DNA of 64,000 nt from Lacipirellula parvula (GCF_009177095.1 NZ_AP021861.1:2028501-2092500), one strand, 5' to 3'; counted from the first letter of the stretch, positions 36,832 to 46,456 are shown. The notes: a model not told the origin generated them from the letters alone. Program-made: numbers and translations.

Positions 36832-36909
36832 GGGTGCCACTGGCATCCTGCCAGTGCAGAAGTGGATTCTCGCTCGGCAATTCACACTGGCAAGATGCCA
36901 GTGGCACCC
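36832..36909. repeat. GTGCCACTGGCA element, short form
   Basis: Left end GGGTGCCACTGGCATCCTGC (36832-) ... and right end finishing GATGCCAGTGGCACCC (36909), 25-base arms with one mismatch. Each end also folds as its own small hairpin. The spacer GCTCGGCAATTCACACTGGC matches that of the copy at 46371-46445. Confidence 0.9.
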
Positions 36910-36923
36910 TTTCGGTGGGCAGT

Positions 36924-38729
36924 TTAAACCCCCGCAAACGCCCGCATGTCGGCTTCCATCGCTAGCAGCCGCTGGTCGAGCATCTGCTTCGCGTCTTCCA
37001 GGTTCGCCAACTGCTCCGGCGGTTCGTAGGTGAACATGTAGAGCTTGATCTTCGGCTCGGTGCCGCTGGGGCGAATCGCGACGTAATTTCCTTCGAGAGC
37101 CAGATCAAGAATCACTAGGTCCCCCTTCGGCCCATCGAGCGGCTGCTTGCCGCCGCCAGGGAGGATGACCGTCTGGTCGAAGTAGTCGCGCACCTGCACC
37201 ACCGGGCTGCCGGCGAGCGTCTTCGGCGGCGCCGCGCGGAACTGCGCCATCACTTCATTCATCCGCAGCATGCCTTCGCTGCCGGGCATTTGCACCGAGA
37301 CAGTCCGCTCAATGTGCACGCCATGCTGCCAGAACAGATCGTCGAGCTTCTGGTGCAGCGTCTTCTTCTGCGACTTCAGCTTCGCGGCGAGTTCGCACAG
37401 CAGCATCGTGGCGAGGCCGCCGTCCTTGTCGCGGTTGTAGTTGCCGGCCATGTAGCCGTGCGACTCTTCGGTGCCGTACAGGAACTTGTCGGCGCCTTCG
37501 CGATCGATGACGCCGGCGATCCACTTGAAGCCGACGAGGTTGTCGCCAAACGTCTTCACGCCGTAGCTATCGCCGATGCGGCGAGTTAGCTCGGTGGTGA
37601 CGAGCGTTTTCACAATGAAGTTCTGCGGCGACAGTCGGCCGGCGGCTTTGCGCGATTCGCACATGTACTCAGCGAGCAGGGCGCCGATTTCGTTGCCGGT
37701 CAGGGTAAGCCACGGCGAACCCTTGGCCATCGTCAGCGGCGCCGCGCAGCCGATGCGATCGCAATCGGGGTCGGTCGCCACGGCGAGGTCGGCGCCGTTG
37801 TGGCTGCCGTGGGCGATCATCGTGTCGAAGACTTGCGGATTCTCGGGATTCGAGACATGTCCCGGCACGTTCGGGAAGTCGCCGTCCGGCTTCGCGTGGA
37901 GGCTGAACAGTTCGACATCCTTGAACCCGGCCGCTTCTAGCACCGGCAGCACCGCGCTGGCGCCGACGCCATGCAGCGGCGAGTAAATCACCTTCAGGTC
38001 GCGCGGGCCGGGGATCGACTGCTCGACCACCGCGGCGACGTACTTGGGATCGACTTCGTCCTGACAGATTTCGATCCGGCCATCGGCGACCGCGGTATCG
38101 AACGGCACCCGCTCAATCGCGTTCACCGACATCACGCGGTCGATGACCCCCTTGTCGTGCGGCGGCAGCAGCTGCCCGCCGGTCGACCAGTACGCCTTCA
38201 CCGCGTTGTCGCTCGGCGGGTTGTGGCTGGCGGTGACCATGATGCCGCACGACGCGTTTTTGTAGCGAACGCAGAACGAAAGCTCCGGCGTGCTGCGGTA
38301 GCCTTGCAGGAAGAAGACGCGGAAGCCGCTGGCGACCATGATCTCCGCACAGAGCCGGGCGAAATGTTCCGACCGATGCCGCGTATCGTATGCCAGCGCG
38401 CACGACAGGTTCCCATCGGCGCCGAGTTGCTCTTTCACATAGTCGGCCAAGCCCTGGGCGCTCTCGCCGATCGTGCGATCGTTGATCGCGTTCGACCCCA
38501 CCGGATACATCCGCCCGCGGCGGCCGCCGGTGCCGAACGGAATGACCGTCCAAAACACGTCGTCGAGCGTTTGCCACTGCCCCGATTCCACCATCTCGGC
38601 CACTTGCCCGGCATACTCGCTGTAGCGGGGCTCGGTAAGCCACGCGGCAATGTTCTTCTGCGCGGTGCTGGTGATCTTGCCGGTCTCGGCGGCCTGGCGG
38701 ACGAGGGCGAGCGTGTTGTCGTACGACAT
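36924..38729 (-). CDS. Phosphoglucomutase/phosphomannomutase
   Basis: Alpha-D-phosphohexomutase (601 aa) that interconverts hexose 1- and 6-phosphates. The active-site serine is S168 in VTASHNPPSDNAVK. The Mg loop is ATDPDCDRIG, the sugar-binding loop YGTEESHGY and the phosphate-binding loop IRPSGTEPKIKLY. The size and N-terminal extension match the PgcA-like group, which also includes phosphopentomutase-like members. The start at 38729 is chosen because the upstream in-frame stretch runs through a GAATGCGGAATG-type repeat. Confidence 0.9.
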   Translation of the reverse strand: MSYDNTLALVRQAAETGKITSTAQKNIAAWLTEPRYSEYAGQVAEMVESGQWQTLDDVFWTVIPFGTGGRRGRMYPVGSNAINDRTIGESAQGLADYVKEQLGADGNLSCALAYDTRHRSEHFARLCAEIMVASGFRVFFLQGYRSTPELSFCVRYKNASCGIMVTASHNPPSDNAVKAYWSTGGQLLPPHDKGVIDRVMSVNAIERVPFDTAVADGRIEICQDEVDPKYVAAVVEQSIPGPRDLKVIYSPLHGVGASAVLPVLEAAGFKDVELFSLHAKPDGDFPNVPGHVSNPENPQVFDTMIAHGSHNGADLAVATDPDCDRIGCAAPLTMAKGSPWLTLTGNEIGALLAEYMCESRKAAGRLSPQNFIVKTLVTTELTRRIGDSYGVKTFGDNLVGFKWIAGVIDREGADKFLYGTEESHGYMAGNYNRDKDGGLATMLLCELAAKLKSQKKTLHQKLDDLFWQHGVHIERTVSVQMPGSEGMLRMNEVMAQFRAAPPKTLAGSPVVQVRDYFDQTVILPGGGKQPLDGPKGDLVILDLALEGNYVAIRPSGTEPKIKLYMFTYEPPEQLANLEDAKQMLDQRLLAMEADMRAFAGV

Positions 38730-38887
38730 GGTGCGGCGGTTCCTGGGGGGCGGAGAACCAGGGAAATGGGCAGGCCGAGGATTGGCCTGGAAGGGCGATT
38801 TAACGTACACCATAGTGCAGGAACGGGGAAGTTGGCGGGAAGGAGGAAGGGCGAATGCGGAATGCTGAATGGGGAAGGGGGAAGGGC

Positions 38888-39847
38888 ATGCGGGGAGCGT
38901 TCTCTGCGGCATTCGTTGTGGCCATCGCGCTAGGCGAGGCCGGCTTGGCAGCAGAGAAGGCGCGGCCGGTGAAGCGGGCCAAGCCGCCGGTTTGGTCGCA
39001 GGATGTGCTCGACGAGTTTTTCGCTGACGCGCGCGAGCAACTCGTTGGCGAGCGGCCCGTGAAACGGACTGAAGCTATCGCGGCGACTTCAGCGGCGGGG
39101 CAGGGGAGTGGCAATGCAACCGCCGAAGGGGCCGGCTCAAATTCTGACGCCGCGACTTGGTCGCAACTCATTTCCGGCGACACGCTTGCAGCCGAAGTAA
39201 AGCGACTCGCTGCGACGCTCCGCGATCCGCTCGCCAACCCCGCTAAGTTCAAATCGGGCGGCTACAAGGTCTGCCGCGGTGCGTTCAGCGAACTCGCCGT
39301 TTTGTTCGCAGTGATCGCCGAGTACGACGGCGATGTCCGCTGGCAAGACGATGCGCCAGCCCTCCGCGATGCTTTTGCTCGGGCCGCCCGCAATTGCAAA
39401 ACGGGAACCGACCAAACGTTCGCCGAAGGCGCCGAACTGCGGACACAACTCGACGACCTCGTCCGCGGCGAGCGCCTGGGCGGTAAGCCCGCGCCGCCGC
39501 CCGAGCAGTGGAGCAAAATCGCCGACCGGCCGCTCCTCATGAAACGGATGGAGTCAGCGCTGCAAGAAGGGATCTCGCCCGCGCTCGCCAATGCCCGCGA
39601 GTTTTCACGCAAGGCGGTCGACGTCCAACAGCAGGCCGAAGTCCTCGCGATGCTCGCGGCGATCATCGATCGCGAAGCGTACGAGTACTGGGATGACGAG
39701 AACTTTCAGCAGCAAAGCAATGACCTCCGCGCCGCCTCGCGCGAGCTAACCCGTGCCGCCGCCGATGCCAACTACGAAGCCGCCCGCGCCGCCGCGGGAC
39801 GAGCAAGCCAATCGTGCACTGCCTGCCACGAAGGCTACCGCGGCTAA
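38888..39847 (+). CDS. Exported protein with C-terminal heme-c motif
   Basis: A 319-residue exported protein with signal peptide (GAFSAAFVVAIALGEAGLAA). Only one heme-binding motif, CTACHEG, lies six to ten residues from the C-terminus. The region before it is a helix-rich bundle (DVQQQAEVLAMLAAII and following), which resembles cytochrome c' / CytC_2-type four-helix proteins where CxxCH is at the end of the last helix. Likely a periplasmic electron carrier or heme sensor. An ATG at 38855 is rejected: its 11 extra residues come from the repeat AATGCGGAATGCTGAATGG. It is divergent from the phosphohexomutase gene. Confidence 0.75.
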   Translation: MRGAFSAAFVVAIALGEAGLAAEKARPVKRAKPPVWSQDVLDEFFADAREQLVGERPVKRTEAIAATSAAGQGSGNATAEGAGSNSDAATWSQLISGDTLAAEVKRLAATLRDPLANPAKFKSGGYKVCRGAFSELAVLFAVIAEYDGDVRWQDDAPALRDAFARAARNCKTGTDQTFAEGAELRTQLDDLVRGERLGGKPAPPPEQWSKIADRPLLMKRMESALQEGISPALANAREFSRKAVDVQQQAEVLAMLAAIIDREAYEYWDDENFQQQSNDLRAASRELTRAAADANYEAARAAAGRASQSCTACHEGYRG

Positions 39848-39855
39848 ACGCGGCG

Positions 39856-40431
39856 TTATTTTCGCATCCGAAAAATTGCCCGCCAATCGGCCGGCGTTGA
39901 GAGCGCCGCCGTCGCTCCGCCGTGGTATTCGCGCACCAAGTCGACGCTGTAGTAAATGTGCGGATCAACGCCCCGCGCCGTTTCCAGTAGCTCGCTGGTG
40001 CGACGGCGCGGAGCAATAACGAAGATCATCGTATTAGGCCCCTCGGCGCCAATGCCTTGAAACGTCGTCGGCTGCCAGCCTGCGATGCTGAGCGCTGAGG
40101 CAATCGCTCCGCCCGCTTGCGACGAGAACATCCGGATCACCACGATTCCCAAGGCGATCTTACGCTCAATTTGAATCCCCACGGCATTGCCAGCCGCGAA
40201 CCCCGCGCAGTACGCGATGATCAGCATCGGGTGCTTCTCGACGCCCATTAGCGCCTGAGCCACGGCGGTGAGCCAAACGAACGTTTCGAAGAAGCCCAGC
40301 ACGACCGCGAGCTCAATGCGGCCTTGCACGACCGAGATCGTGCGGAGCGTCCCAAGCGAAACGTCGATGATTCGCAAGAAGAAGATCAGCAGTGCGGCCG
40401 CGAGCGGGTGGAGCGAAATGAGGAAGTCCAT
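39856..40431 (-). CDS. UPF0316/DUF2179-type membrane protein
   Basis: A 191-residue membrane protein. The N-terminal DUF5698-like part has FFLRIIDVSLGTLRTISVVQGR and two further hydrophobic segments (VVLGFFETFVWLTAVAQAL, MLIIAYCAGFAAGNAVG). The C-terminal soluble part has the DUF2179-like fold (TTFQGIGAEGPNTMIFVIAPRR, then VDPHIYYSVDLVREYHGG). Function unknown. The start is uncertain (40455 is an alternative); 40431 matches the family N-terminus MDFLISLHP best. Confidence 0.8.
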   Translation of the reverse strand: MDFLISLHPLAAALLIFFLRIIDVSLGTLRTISVVQGRIELAVVLGFFETFVWLTAVAQALMGVEKHPMLIIAYCAGFAAGNAVGIQIERKIALGIVVIRMFSSQAGGAIASALSIAGWQPTTFQGIGAEGPNTMIFVIAPRRRTSELLETARGVDPHIYYSVDLVREYHGGATAALSTPADWRAIFRMRK

Positions 40432-40735
40432 AGCGAGTGATCCAGTAAAGGGCATTCCGCCCGCAGCGAGGAATCTTGCGCTTCGACAACAGCAATGCAT
40501 CAGATTCTTCGTTTCATTCTCCATGACGCAAGATGATGCGGCGAATGAAGCATGCCGCTGCAGCCGCGCTGCTCGCATAGGCGCTCGCGATGCCGCCCAT
40601 AGGTAAAAACGTCGCAAATCAAGGCGTTTTCACAGCGCTCGTCGAGTTTACGCCCGTCGGCCACCCCTCTATAATTCCCCCTTCACCCACCCACCGTGGG
40701 TTCATTAAAAGTTTGTGCCGGAAGGATGTGCGACT

Positions 40736-41785
40736 GTGGCTGAACATGTGGTGATTATTGGCAGCGGACCCGCGGGATGGACCTCGGCAATCTACACGGC
40801 GCGGGCCAATCTCTGCCCGATCGTGTTCGAAGGCGCCATCACCGAAGAGAATCGCCAGGTCGGCACGCTGCCGCTTGGCCAGCTCGCCCTCACCACCGAA
40901 GTCGAGAACTTCCCCGGCTTCCCGAAGGGAGATCTGAGCCACTACCTCCGCTCGGCGCTCGACGAAGAGAATCACTACCTCGCCGACATGCATCATCAGG
41001 AAGGCTGCTCGGGCCCCGAGCTGATGCACCTGATGCGCAAGCAGGCGCAGAACTTCGGCACCCGCATCGAGACCGACGACATCGTCAAAGTCGATTTCAG
41101 CAAGCGGCCGTTCGTGCTCCACTCGGCGAGTGGGCAGCGGATTGAAGCACAGTCGGTGATCATCGCCACCGGGGCCCGCGCGAACTACCTTGGCCTGCCG
41201 TCGGAAGATGCCTACAAGAATCGCGGCGTCAGCGCTTGTGCGGTGTGCGACGGCGCGTTGCCGCGGTTCCGCAATAAGCCGCTCGTGGTCGTCGGCGGCG
41301 GCGACTCGGCGGTGGAAGAGGCCGACTACCTGTCGAAGTTCGGCAGCGTCGTCTACATGATCCACCGCCGCGATCAGCTGCGGGCGTCGAAGATTATGGC
41401 GGACCGAGCGATCGCCAATCCGAAAATCAACATCCAGTGGAACACAGAAGTTGACGAAGTGATCGGCGACGACGCCACTGGCGTGAAGGGCGTGCGGCTC
41501 AAGTCGACGACCGGCGACGGCAAGACGATCGATCTCGATGCCACGGGCATGTTCGTCGCGATCGGCCATACGCCGAACACGCGGTTCCTCGAAGGCCACC
41601 TCGAGATGACGTCGAAGAAGTATCTCAAGTGGACGGTGCCGTTCCGCACCAACACGAGCGTCGAAGGGGTCTTCGCCGCGGGCGACGTGGCGGACGATTA
41701 CTATCGGCAAGCGATCACCGCCGCCGGCAGCGGCTGCATGGCGGCGATCGACGCGGAGCGCTGGTTGGCTTCGCAGGGGCTGTAA
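40736..41785 (+). CDS. trxB: Thioredoxin reductase
   Basis: FAD- and NADPH-dependent disulfide reductase (349 aa). The FAD-binding [21 protein letters not shown]-binding [16 protein letters not shown] and redox-active C168-x2-C171 ([11 protein letters not shown]) are present. The C-terminal FAD contact is [16 protein letters not shown]. The GTG start at 40736 is chosen because GGAAGGA lies nine bases upstream. It is 30-40 residues longer than typical TrxB because of an insert in the FAD domain (about residues 63-85, [20 protein letters not shown]). No thioredoxin gene is adjacent. Confidence 0.92.
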   Translation: MAEHVVIIGSGPAGWTSAIYTARANLCPIVFEGAITEENRQVGTLPLGQLALTTEVENFPGFPKGDLSHYLRSALDEENHYLADMHHQEGCSGPELMHLMRKQAQNFGTRIETDDIVKVDFSKRPFVLHSASGQRIEAQSVIIATGARANYLGLPSEDAYKNRGVSACAVCDGALPRFRNKPLVVVGGGDSAVEEADYLSKFGSVVYMIHRRDQLRASKIMADRAIANPKINIQWNTEVDEVIGDDATGVKGVRLKSTTGDGKTIDLDATGMFVAIGHTPNTRFLEGHLEMTSKKYLKWTVPFRTNTSVEGVFAAGDVADDYYRQAITAAGSGCMAAIDAERWLASQGL

Positions 41786-41837
41786 ATACTAGCAGTTCTT
41801 TGATGATGCTGGGGCTGGGGCCTAAATTCAAAAAATG

Positions 41838-41930
41838 CTTAAACACAGAGAGCACAGAGGACACAGAGAGATTTAGTAAATTTCACAAATTTGCATTGAC
41901 TCTGTGTTCTCTGTGAACTCTGTGTTTAAG
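41838..41930. repeat. CACAGAG-word dyad repeat (copy 1)
   Basis: Arms at 41838-41868 (CTTAAACACAGAGAGCACAG...) and 41900-41930, 31 bases with three differences. Arms are three near-copies of ACACAGAG. It is in the trxB-asnS gap and belongs to the same family as the outer dyad at 43401-43587. Confidence 0.88.
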
Positions 41931-41993
41931 AATTAATCGGCCAGCAAGTACGCAGGCGACGGTCGATATCAACATTGCACCAGGGATGACGCG

Positions 41994-43388
41994 ATGGAAA
42001 AGCTTTCAGTCTGGGCGGCTCGGCAGGCAGAGGCGATTGGCAAGCAGGCGACGCTGCAAGGTTGGGTGCGCACGCGTCGCGACTCGAAGGGGGGCTTCAG
42101 CTTCATCGAGCTGAACGACGGCTCCTGCCTCGCCAACATTCAGATCGTCGCGGACGCGCAGCTACCAAATTATGAAGCAGAAATAAAACATCTCAGCGCT
42201 GGTTGCAGCATTACGGTTCACGGCGAAGTGAAACCTTCAGGCGGCAAGGAGCAGGCGACCGAGCTGCTCGCGAGCGAGGTGATCGTCCACGGCCTCGCCG
42301 ACCCCGACGACTACCCGCTGCAAAAGAAGCGGCACACGCTCGAAAAGCTTCGTGAGTGGGCGCACCTCCGCCCGCGGACGAACACGATGGGCGCCGTGAT
42401 GCGGGTGCGAAACCGCATCTGCCGCTCGATCCACGATTTCTTCCAAGAAGAAGGCTTCCTCTACGTCCACACGCCGATCATCACTGCCAGCGATTGCGAA
42501 GGCGCTGGCGAGATGTTCCGCGTGAGCACGATCGACCCCGCCAATCCGCCGAAGACGGCAGACGGCAAGGTCGACTACGCTCAAGACTTCTTCGGCAAGC
42601 CGGCGTTCCTCACGGTCTCCGGCCAGCTCGAGGGTGAAATCTACGCGACCGCACTCGGCAAGATCTACACCTTCGGCCCAACGTTCCGCGCGGAGAATTC
42701 GAACACCTCGCGCCACTTGGCCGAGTTCTGGATGGTCGAGCCCGAGGCGGCGTTCTTCGATCTCTACGACGACATGGCGCTCGCTGAGCGGTTCCTCAAA
42801 CGCATCGTCAACGACGTGCTTGCCGACTGCCAGGAAGACATGGCGTTCTTCCAAGAGCGGATCGACAACACGATCATGGCAGCGCTCGAAACGGTTCGCG
42901 ATCGTGACTTCTTGCGGCTCAGCTACACCGAAGCGGTTGAGATTCTGGAGAAGTCGGGCGAGAAGTTCGAGTACCCGGTGAAGTGGGGCTCCGATCTCCA
43001 AGCCGAACACGAACGCTACCTCACCGAAAAGAAGTTCAACGCCCCGGTGATCCTCTACGATTACCCTCGCGGCATCAAAGCGTTTTACATGCGCGTCAAC
43101 GACGACGGCAAAACGGTTCGCGCGATGGATGTTCTCGTTCCTCGCGTTGGCGAAATCATCGGCGGCAGCCAGCGGGAAGAGCGGCTCGACGTGCTGATCG
43201 AGCGGATGAAAGAGCAGGATCTCAATCCCGACGACTACTGGTGGTACCTCGACCTGCGCCGCTTCGGTACGGTGCCGCATGCCGGCTTTGGTTTGGGTCT
43301 CGAGCGGATCGTGCAGTTCGTCACCGGCATGGCGAACATCCGCGATGTGATCCCGTTCCCCCGGACGCCCGGCAGCGCGGAGTTCTGA
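41994..43388 (+). CDS. asnS: Asparaginyl-tRNA synthetase
   Basis: Class IIb aminoacyl-tRNA synthetase (464 aa, normal length). The N-terminal OB-fold binds the anticodon ([25 protein letters not shown]). The catalytic core has motif 2 in [25 protein letters not shown] (split across helix and strand) and motif 3 in [21 protein letters not shown], with FPRTPG at the end. Residue pattern fits AsnRS rather than AspRS or LysRS. AGGGATGA lies in front of the ATG. Confidence 0.96.
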   Translation: MEKLSVWAARQAEAIGKQATLQGWVRTRRDSKGGFSFIELNDGSCLANIQIVADAQLPNYEAEIKHLSAGCSITVHGEVKPSGGKEQATELLASEVIVHGLADPDDYPLQKKRHTLEKLREWAHLRPRTNTMGAVMRVRNRICRSIHDFFQEEGFLYVHTPIITASDCEGAGEMFRVSTIDPANPPKTADGKVDYAQDFFGKPAFLTVSGQLEGEIYATALGKIYTFGPTFRAENSNTSRHLAEFWMVEPEAAFFDLYDDMALAERFLKRIVNDVLADCQEDMAFFQERIDNTIMAALETVRDRDFLRLSYTEAVEILEKSGEKFEYPVKWGSDLQAEHERYLTEKKFNAPVILYDYPRGIKAFYMRVNDDGKTVRAMDVLVPRVGEIIGGSQREERLDVLIERMKEQDLNPDDYWWYLDLRRFGTVPHAGFGLGLERIVQFVTGMANIRDVIPFPRTPGSAEF

Positions 43389-43400
43389 GGAAAATGCGAT

Positions 43401-43587
43401 TTAACACAGAGAGCACAGAGGACACAGAGAGAAAGCTTTAGCCCGCGAATCACGCGAATCACGCGAATAATTTTTGCTGCAAGCGAACGCGATATCGAGT
43501 TGACACTAACACGGCAATTATTTCATTCGCGTGATTCGCGGGCTGTCTTTACCGCATTCTCCGTGTCCTCTGTGCTCTCTGTGTTAA
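43401..43587. repeat. Two different dyads nested in one another
   Basis: Outer arms 43401-43431 and 43557-43587 belong to the CACAGAG family (29 of 31 positions pair). Inside them lies a second, unrelated dyad: AGCCCGCGAATCACGCGAAT... at 43440-43470 and its inverse at 43518-43544, the left arm having one more CACGCGAAT word than the right. The inner spacer is AT-rich. Confidence 0.92.
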
Positions 43588-43624
43588 AGTAATCCCCGTA
43601 TTCAAGCAAGTCCCCGAGCCAGCC

Positions 43625-44353
43625 ATGATCCTCGAAGAAATGACCACCGTCGAAGTCGAAGCCGCACTAAAATCGTGCCGCAGCGTCTTCATTCCCTTCG
43701 GCGTCATGGAAGCCCACGGCCCGCACTTGCCGCTCTCGACCGACACGATCCAGGCGTACGACGCCGGCAAGCGGGCCGCCCAGCTTGTGCCGCTGTTCGT
43801 CGCTCCGCCGATTCCCTACGGTTATTGCCGCAGCCTCGGCGGCCACGATGGGACGATCAGCATTAGCGCGGAAACGCTGCGCTCGCTGGTTCGCGATATC
43901 GTCCAGTCGCTCTACCAAACGGGCCTGCGAAACTTCATCCTCTATTCCGGCCACGCGAGCGCGCTGCAAATGGCGGCGATCGAAGAGGCGGCCGAGCGTG
44001 TGCTCCGCAGCTGTCCCGACGCGAACGTGGCGATCGTGCTCGAGTACGACGTTCTACTGAAGCGGATGGCCGGCATCATCGAAACGCCCGGCGACATGCA
44101 CGGCGGCGAAATCGAAACCTCGCGGTTGATGTCGATTTGCCCCGAACTCGTCCGCAACGATTTGCTCCCCGAAGAGAGCGGCCGCGAATCGCCCAAGCCG
44201 CTCCTGGTGCGCGACGTGAAACGCTACTGGCCGAGCTCCGTGCTCGGCGCCCCGCGCAAGGGAACGCCCGAAAAGGGCGAACGCCTCGGTAAGATCATCG
44301 CCGAGTATCTTGCCGACCTCGTGAAGCGGATGGAAGCCTTCGAGCCCCACTAG
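43625..44353 (+). CDS. Creatininase/MftE-family amidohydrolase
   Basis: Metal-dependent hydrolase of the creatininase fold (242 aa). Metal ligands are seen in GVMEAHGPHLPLSTD, then the SLGGHDGTISIS loop and GDMHGGEIETSRLM, with the glutamate and histidine at the usual spacing. Relatives act on creatinine, formamidopyrimidines or peptide tails of cofactors; the substrate here is unknown. It has no co-directional close neighbour. Confidence 0.88.
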   Translation: MILEEMTTVEVEAALKSCRSVFIPFGVMEAHGPHLPLSTDTIQAYDAGKRAAQLVPLFVAPPIPYGYCRSLGGHDGTISISAETLRSLVRDIVQSLYQTGLRNFILYSGHASALQMAAIEEAAERVLRSCPDANVAIVLEYDVLLKRMAGIIETPGDMHGGEIETSRLMSICPELVRNDLLPEESGRESPKPLLVRDVKRYWPSSVLGAPRKGTPEKGERLGKIIAEYLADLVKRMEAFEPH

Positions 44354-44361
44354 CGCCGCGT

Positions 44362-44733
44362 TTAGCGTTGCAGCGCCATTACCAGCACCGCCAAGATCGG
44401 CGCCAGCGCACTGCAGATGGCGAACGTCAAGAACCCGCCCGGCGGCGGCGTCTTCCGAAACCGCAACACCACCGGCAGCAGCAACAGCGAAATCAGCCCA
44501 ATCGCCGCCGCGCAAAACAGCAGCAGTTGGCTGAGCATTTGCGCACCGCCCAGCCGTGGATTCGCCCGTGCGTACAAGTGAGCCGCCACGGCGGCGATAT
44601 CGCACAGGAATACCGTCGTCACCGACACGGTCCACGCGACAGTCGCGACCTCGGCGTTGCGCGTGTCCGAAACGCGGTGCTCCAGGTCACGGGCCGAGTT
44701 CTGACGACGCGGTTTCGTCTTACGCTTCGACAT
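44362..44733 (-). CDS. Three-helix membrane protein of unknown function
   Basis: A 123-residue protein with a basic N-terminus (SKRKTKPRRQNSARDLEHR) and three hydrophobic segments (VAWTVSVTTVFLCDIAAVAAHLY, LLLFCAAAIGLISLLLLPVVL, FLTFAICSALAPILAVLVMAL). The start is supported by AGGAGG 11 bases upstream. An in-frame extension up to 44979 reads through an AAGGCGCGAAGG dyad and is rejected. No family recognised. It faces the creatininase gene, tail to tail, with eight bases between. Confidence 0.65.
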   Translation of the reverse strand: MSKRKTKPRRQNSARDLEHRVSDTRNAEVATVAWTVSVTTVFLCDIAAVAAHLYARANPRLGGAQMLSQLLLFCAAAIGLISLLLLPVVLRFRKTPPPGGFLTFAICSALAPILAVLVMALQR

Positions 44734-44836
44734 GGCGAACGCCGCCTCCTGCGGGGGAAGAGAAGTACGCTTCACAATACGAAGTTTCACCAAATTGGCA
44801 ACTCCGCCGGCATCCTCCGCTCGTTTCCCGGTATTT

Positions 44837-44907
44837 CTTTGCGCCTTCGCGCCTTTGCGTGAGATCTCAATCAGAAATGTCTCACGCAAAGGCGCGAAGG
44901 CGCAAAG
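44837..44907. repeat. Perfect 28-bp dyad, AAGGCGCGAAGG family (copy 2)
   Basis: Arms 44837-44864 and 44880-44907 are exact inverse copies. The spacer TCTCAATCAGAAATG (15 bases) resembles that of the copy at 53411-53487 and, when reversed, that at 47126-47200. Confidence 0.93.
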
Positions 44908-45274
44908 GGGATGCGGGGGGGCTTCCAGGTGCGGTTGTAACGACCACTGCCCGCGCTTCCCCGCAAGTTTCTTCGCCATCCGCTCCGCCGCGCGCCCGCA
45001 AGCAAGCTAAATTTCCCATGGAGTCGAGTTGCATCGCTGCACTCGCTCCGCTGCTCGTCAGTCTTGCCCCTTTTCAAGTTGCGACGCCGCCACGACGCAC
45101 TCGCGGTCGGAACCAATCCCGGCCACGCGGAGCGACGCAAGTGGATGGCTCGCAGTTGTCAGGTCTCGCTTCGCATGCGTGAGCGTCGCACTGCGCGCTC
45201 CAACCGTTCGCGCGAGGCCGCGCTATTCGTCCGCCGATACATCCGCCGCACCATCCAGCTCACTCAACACGGCA
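44908..45274. other. Gap before coiled-coil gene
   Basis: No gene, clear promoter or terminator is supported in these 367 bases; long open frames here have no coding look (Arg/Ser-rich without any motif). Confidence 0.4.
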
Positions 45275-45940
45275 ATGGTCGAATTTCGGTCGTTGGAGAC
45301 CCTTCGCGAGGCGTTAGCCCCGGTCGAGGCGCTCCGAGGGGAACAATCTGAACTCGAGTCGTGGGTCTGCGAATCGTTCGCGACGCTCGATTCGCTGCAT
45401 GGCGAACTTTCGGACTGGCAGCGCGACCTCACGCGACAGCAGGCGCTGCTCGATCAGCGCCAGGCGGCGGCCGACGATGCCTCGCAGCACCTCGCGCACG
45501 CCGAGGAGTACGAACGTCGGCTTGTCGCGGCTGAGGAAGAGTACCGACAGCTCGTCGCCGAGAACGCCGAGCAACTGCAAACCTTGGAAGAGGTTGGCCG
45601 CAAGCTCGCCGTGGCGAAGTCGGAGTTACGGCTGCTCCAGCAATCGAATGAGGAGCGAGGCACAGCTCTTGAACGCGAGCGGCAGCGGGCGACTGAAGAA
45701 CATCACGAATGGCTCACCGAACTACGAGAATTACGGAGGACGATGCAATTGCATGGATCATTGCTGCAACGATTGACCGGATCTACGCACGAGGGGAATG
45801 CCTTGCCCGACGGCGCCGCAACTGGCCCGGCGAATGATGCCGCCGGGCAGACGCCGCTCGACGACGACGTGGCGTGTCGCGCCGCCGAACTGCGGCGGCG
45901 GGCGGAACTCCGCCGGGCCGCCCACGGGCGAACTTCCTGA
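45275..45940 (+). CDS. Coiled-coil protein of unknown function
   Basis: A 221-residue cytoplasmic protein that is almost all helix from residue 10 to 165, with heptad-like runs (LREALAPVEALRGEQSELES, LEEVGRKLAVAKSELRLL, ALERERQRATEEHHEWL). No signal or membrane segment is seen. The start at 45275 is the Met at which helix begins; an in-frame ATG at 45029 would add an unlikely Arg/Ser-rich stretch. It is followed 51 bases later by a 119-aa gene on the same strand, so the two probably form a small operon. A structural or scaffold role is a guess. Confidence 0.65.
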   Translation: MVEFRSLETLREALAPVEALRGEQSELESWVCESFATLDSLHGELSDWQRDLTRQQALLDQRQAAADDASQHLAHAEEYERRLVAAEEEYRQLVAENAEQLQTLEEVGRKLAVAKSELRLLQQSNEERGTALERERQRATEEHHEWLTELRELRRTMQLHGSLLQRLTGSTHEGNALPDGAATGPANDAAGQTPLDDDVACRAAELRRRAELRRAAHGRTS

Positions 45941-45991
45941 TTCCTGCGTTTGTCTCTCTTCCGGCTCAATCGATCTTCAGGCGGCTCAGCA

Positions 45992-46351
45992 ATGGCAAAG
46001 AATCTCAACATGCATGGCGCGCATCTGCGGCGCATCAAACCCGGCAGCGAATTACCGCCGACGGTCCCGCTCGATCCCGAATCGCGCGAAGCGAACGAAC
46101 TGCTCGAAGCGCTCGACGACGCGATGTTCGAAGCAATCGCGGGCGACGAAGCGGCGCTCGCCCGCGCGCGTGAACTATGGCAACGAGCCCTAATCGCCGT
46201 CGGCGGCGAGCGCGTCGAAGAGTCGCGTGAGCAGTATTTGCGATTTGCCGTCGAGACTACCAACCGCCACTCGGCGGGCGAAATCCGCGAATCGGCCCGC
46301 ATGGTCGCCGCCGTAGAAGTCATCGCCTGGCTTACCCGTGGCGCGGCGTGA
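45992..46351 (+). CDS. Small helical protein of unknown function
   Basis: A 119-residue soluble protein, rich in helix-forming residues (REANELLEALDDAMFEAIA, DEAALARARELWQRALIAVG, VEESREQYLRFAVETT). It starts MAKNLNMHGAHLRRIKPGSE. No domain recognised, no catalytic motif obvious. Lies directly downstream of the coiled-coil gene, and the pair likely work together. Confidence 0.65.
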   Translation: MAKNLNMHGAHLRRIKPGSELPPTVPLDPESREANELLEALDDAMFEAIAGDEAALARARELWQRALIAVGGERVEESREQYLRFAVETTNRHSAGEIRESARMVAAVEVIAWLTRGAA

Positions 46352-46370
46352 CAGAAGGTTCGGCGAGGGG

Positions 46371-46445
46371 GGCCACTGGCATCTTGCCAGTGCTGAAGTG
46401 AAGACCCGCTTGGCAATTCACACTGGCAAGATGCCAGTGGCACCC
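46371..46445. repeat. GTGCCACTGGCA element, short form (copy 2)
   Basis: GGCCACTGGCATCTTGCCAG (46371-) and right end CACTGGCAAGATGCCAGTGG (46421-) closing with CACCC at 46445. The spacer shares GGCAATTCACACTGG with the 36832 copy, so both descend from one element rather than being two chance hairpins. Confidence 0.9.
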
Positions 46446-46456
46446 AAGTCGCTTTC

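Noticed and set aside
38730-38912. N-terminal extension of the phosphohexomutase
   Set aside because: Encoded by a GAATGCGGAATG-type repeat and intergenic DNA; the family N-terminus begins at 38729.
44734-44979. N-terminal extension of the 44362-44733 membrane protein
   Set aside because: It runs through the AAGGCGCGAAGG dyad, and AGGAGG supports the start at 44733.
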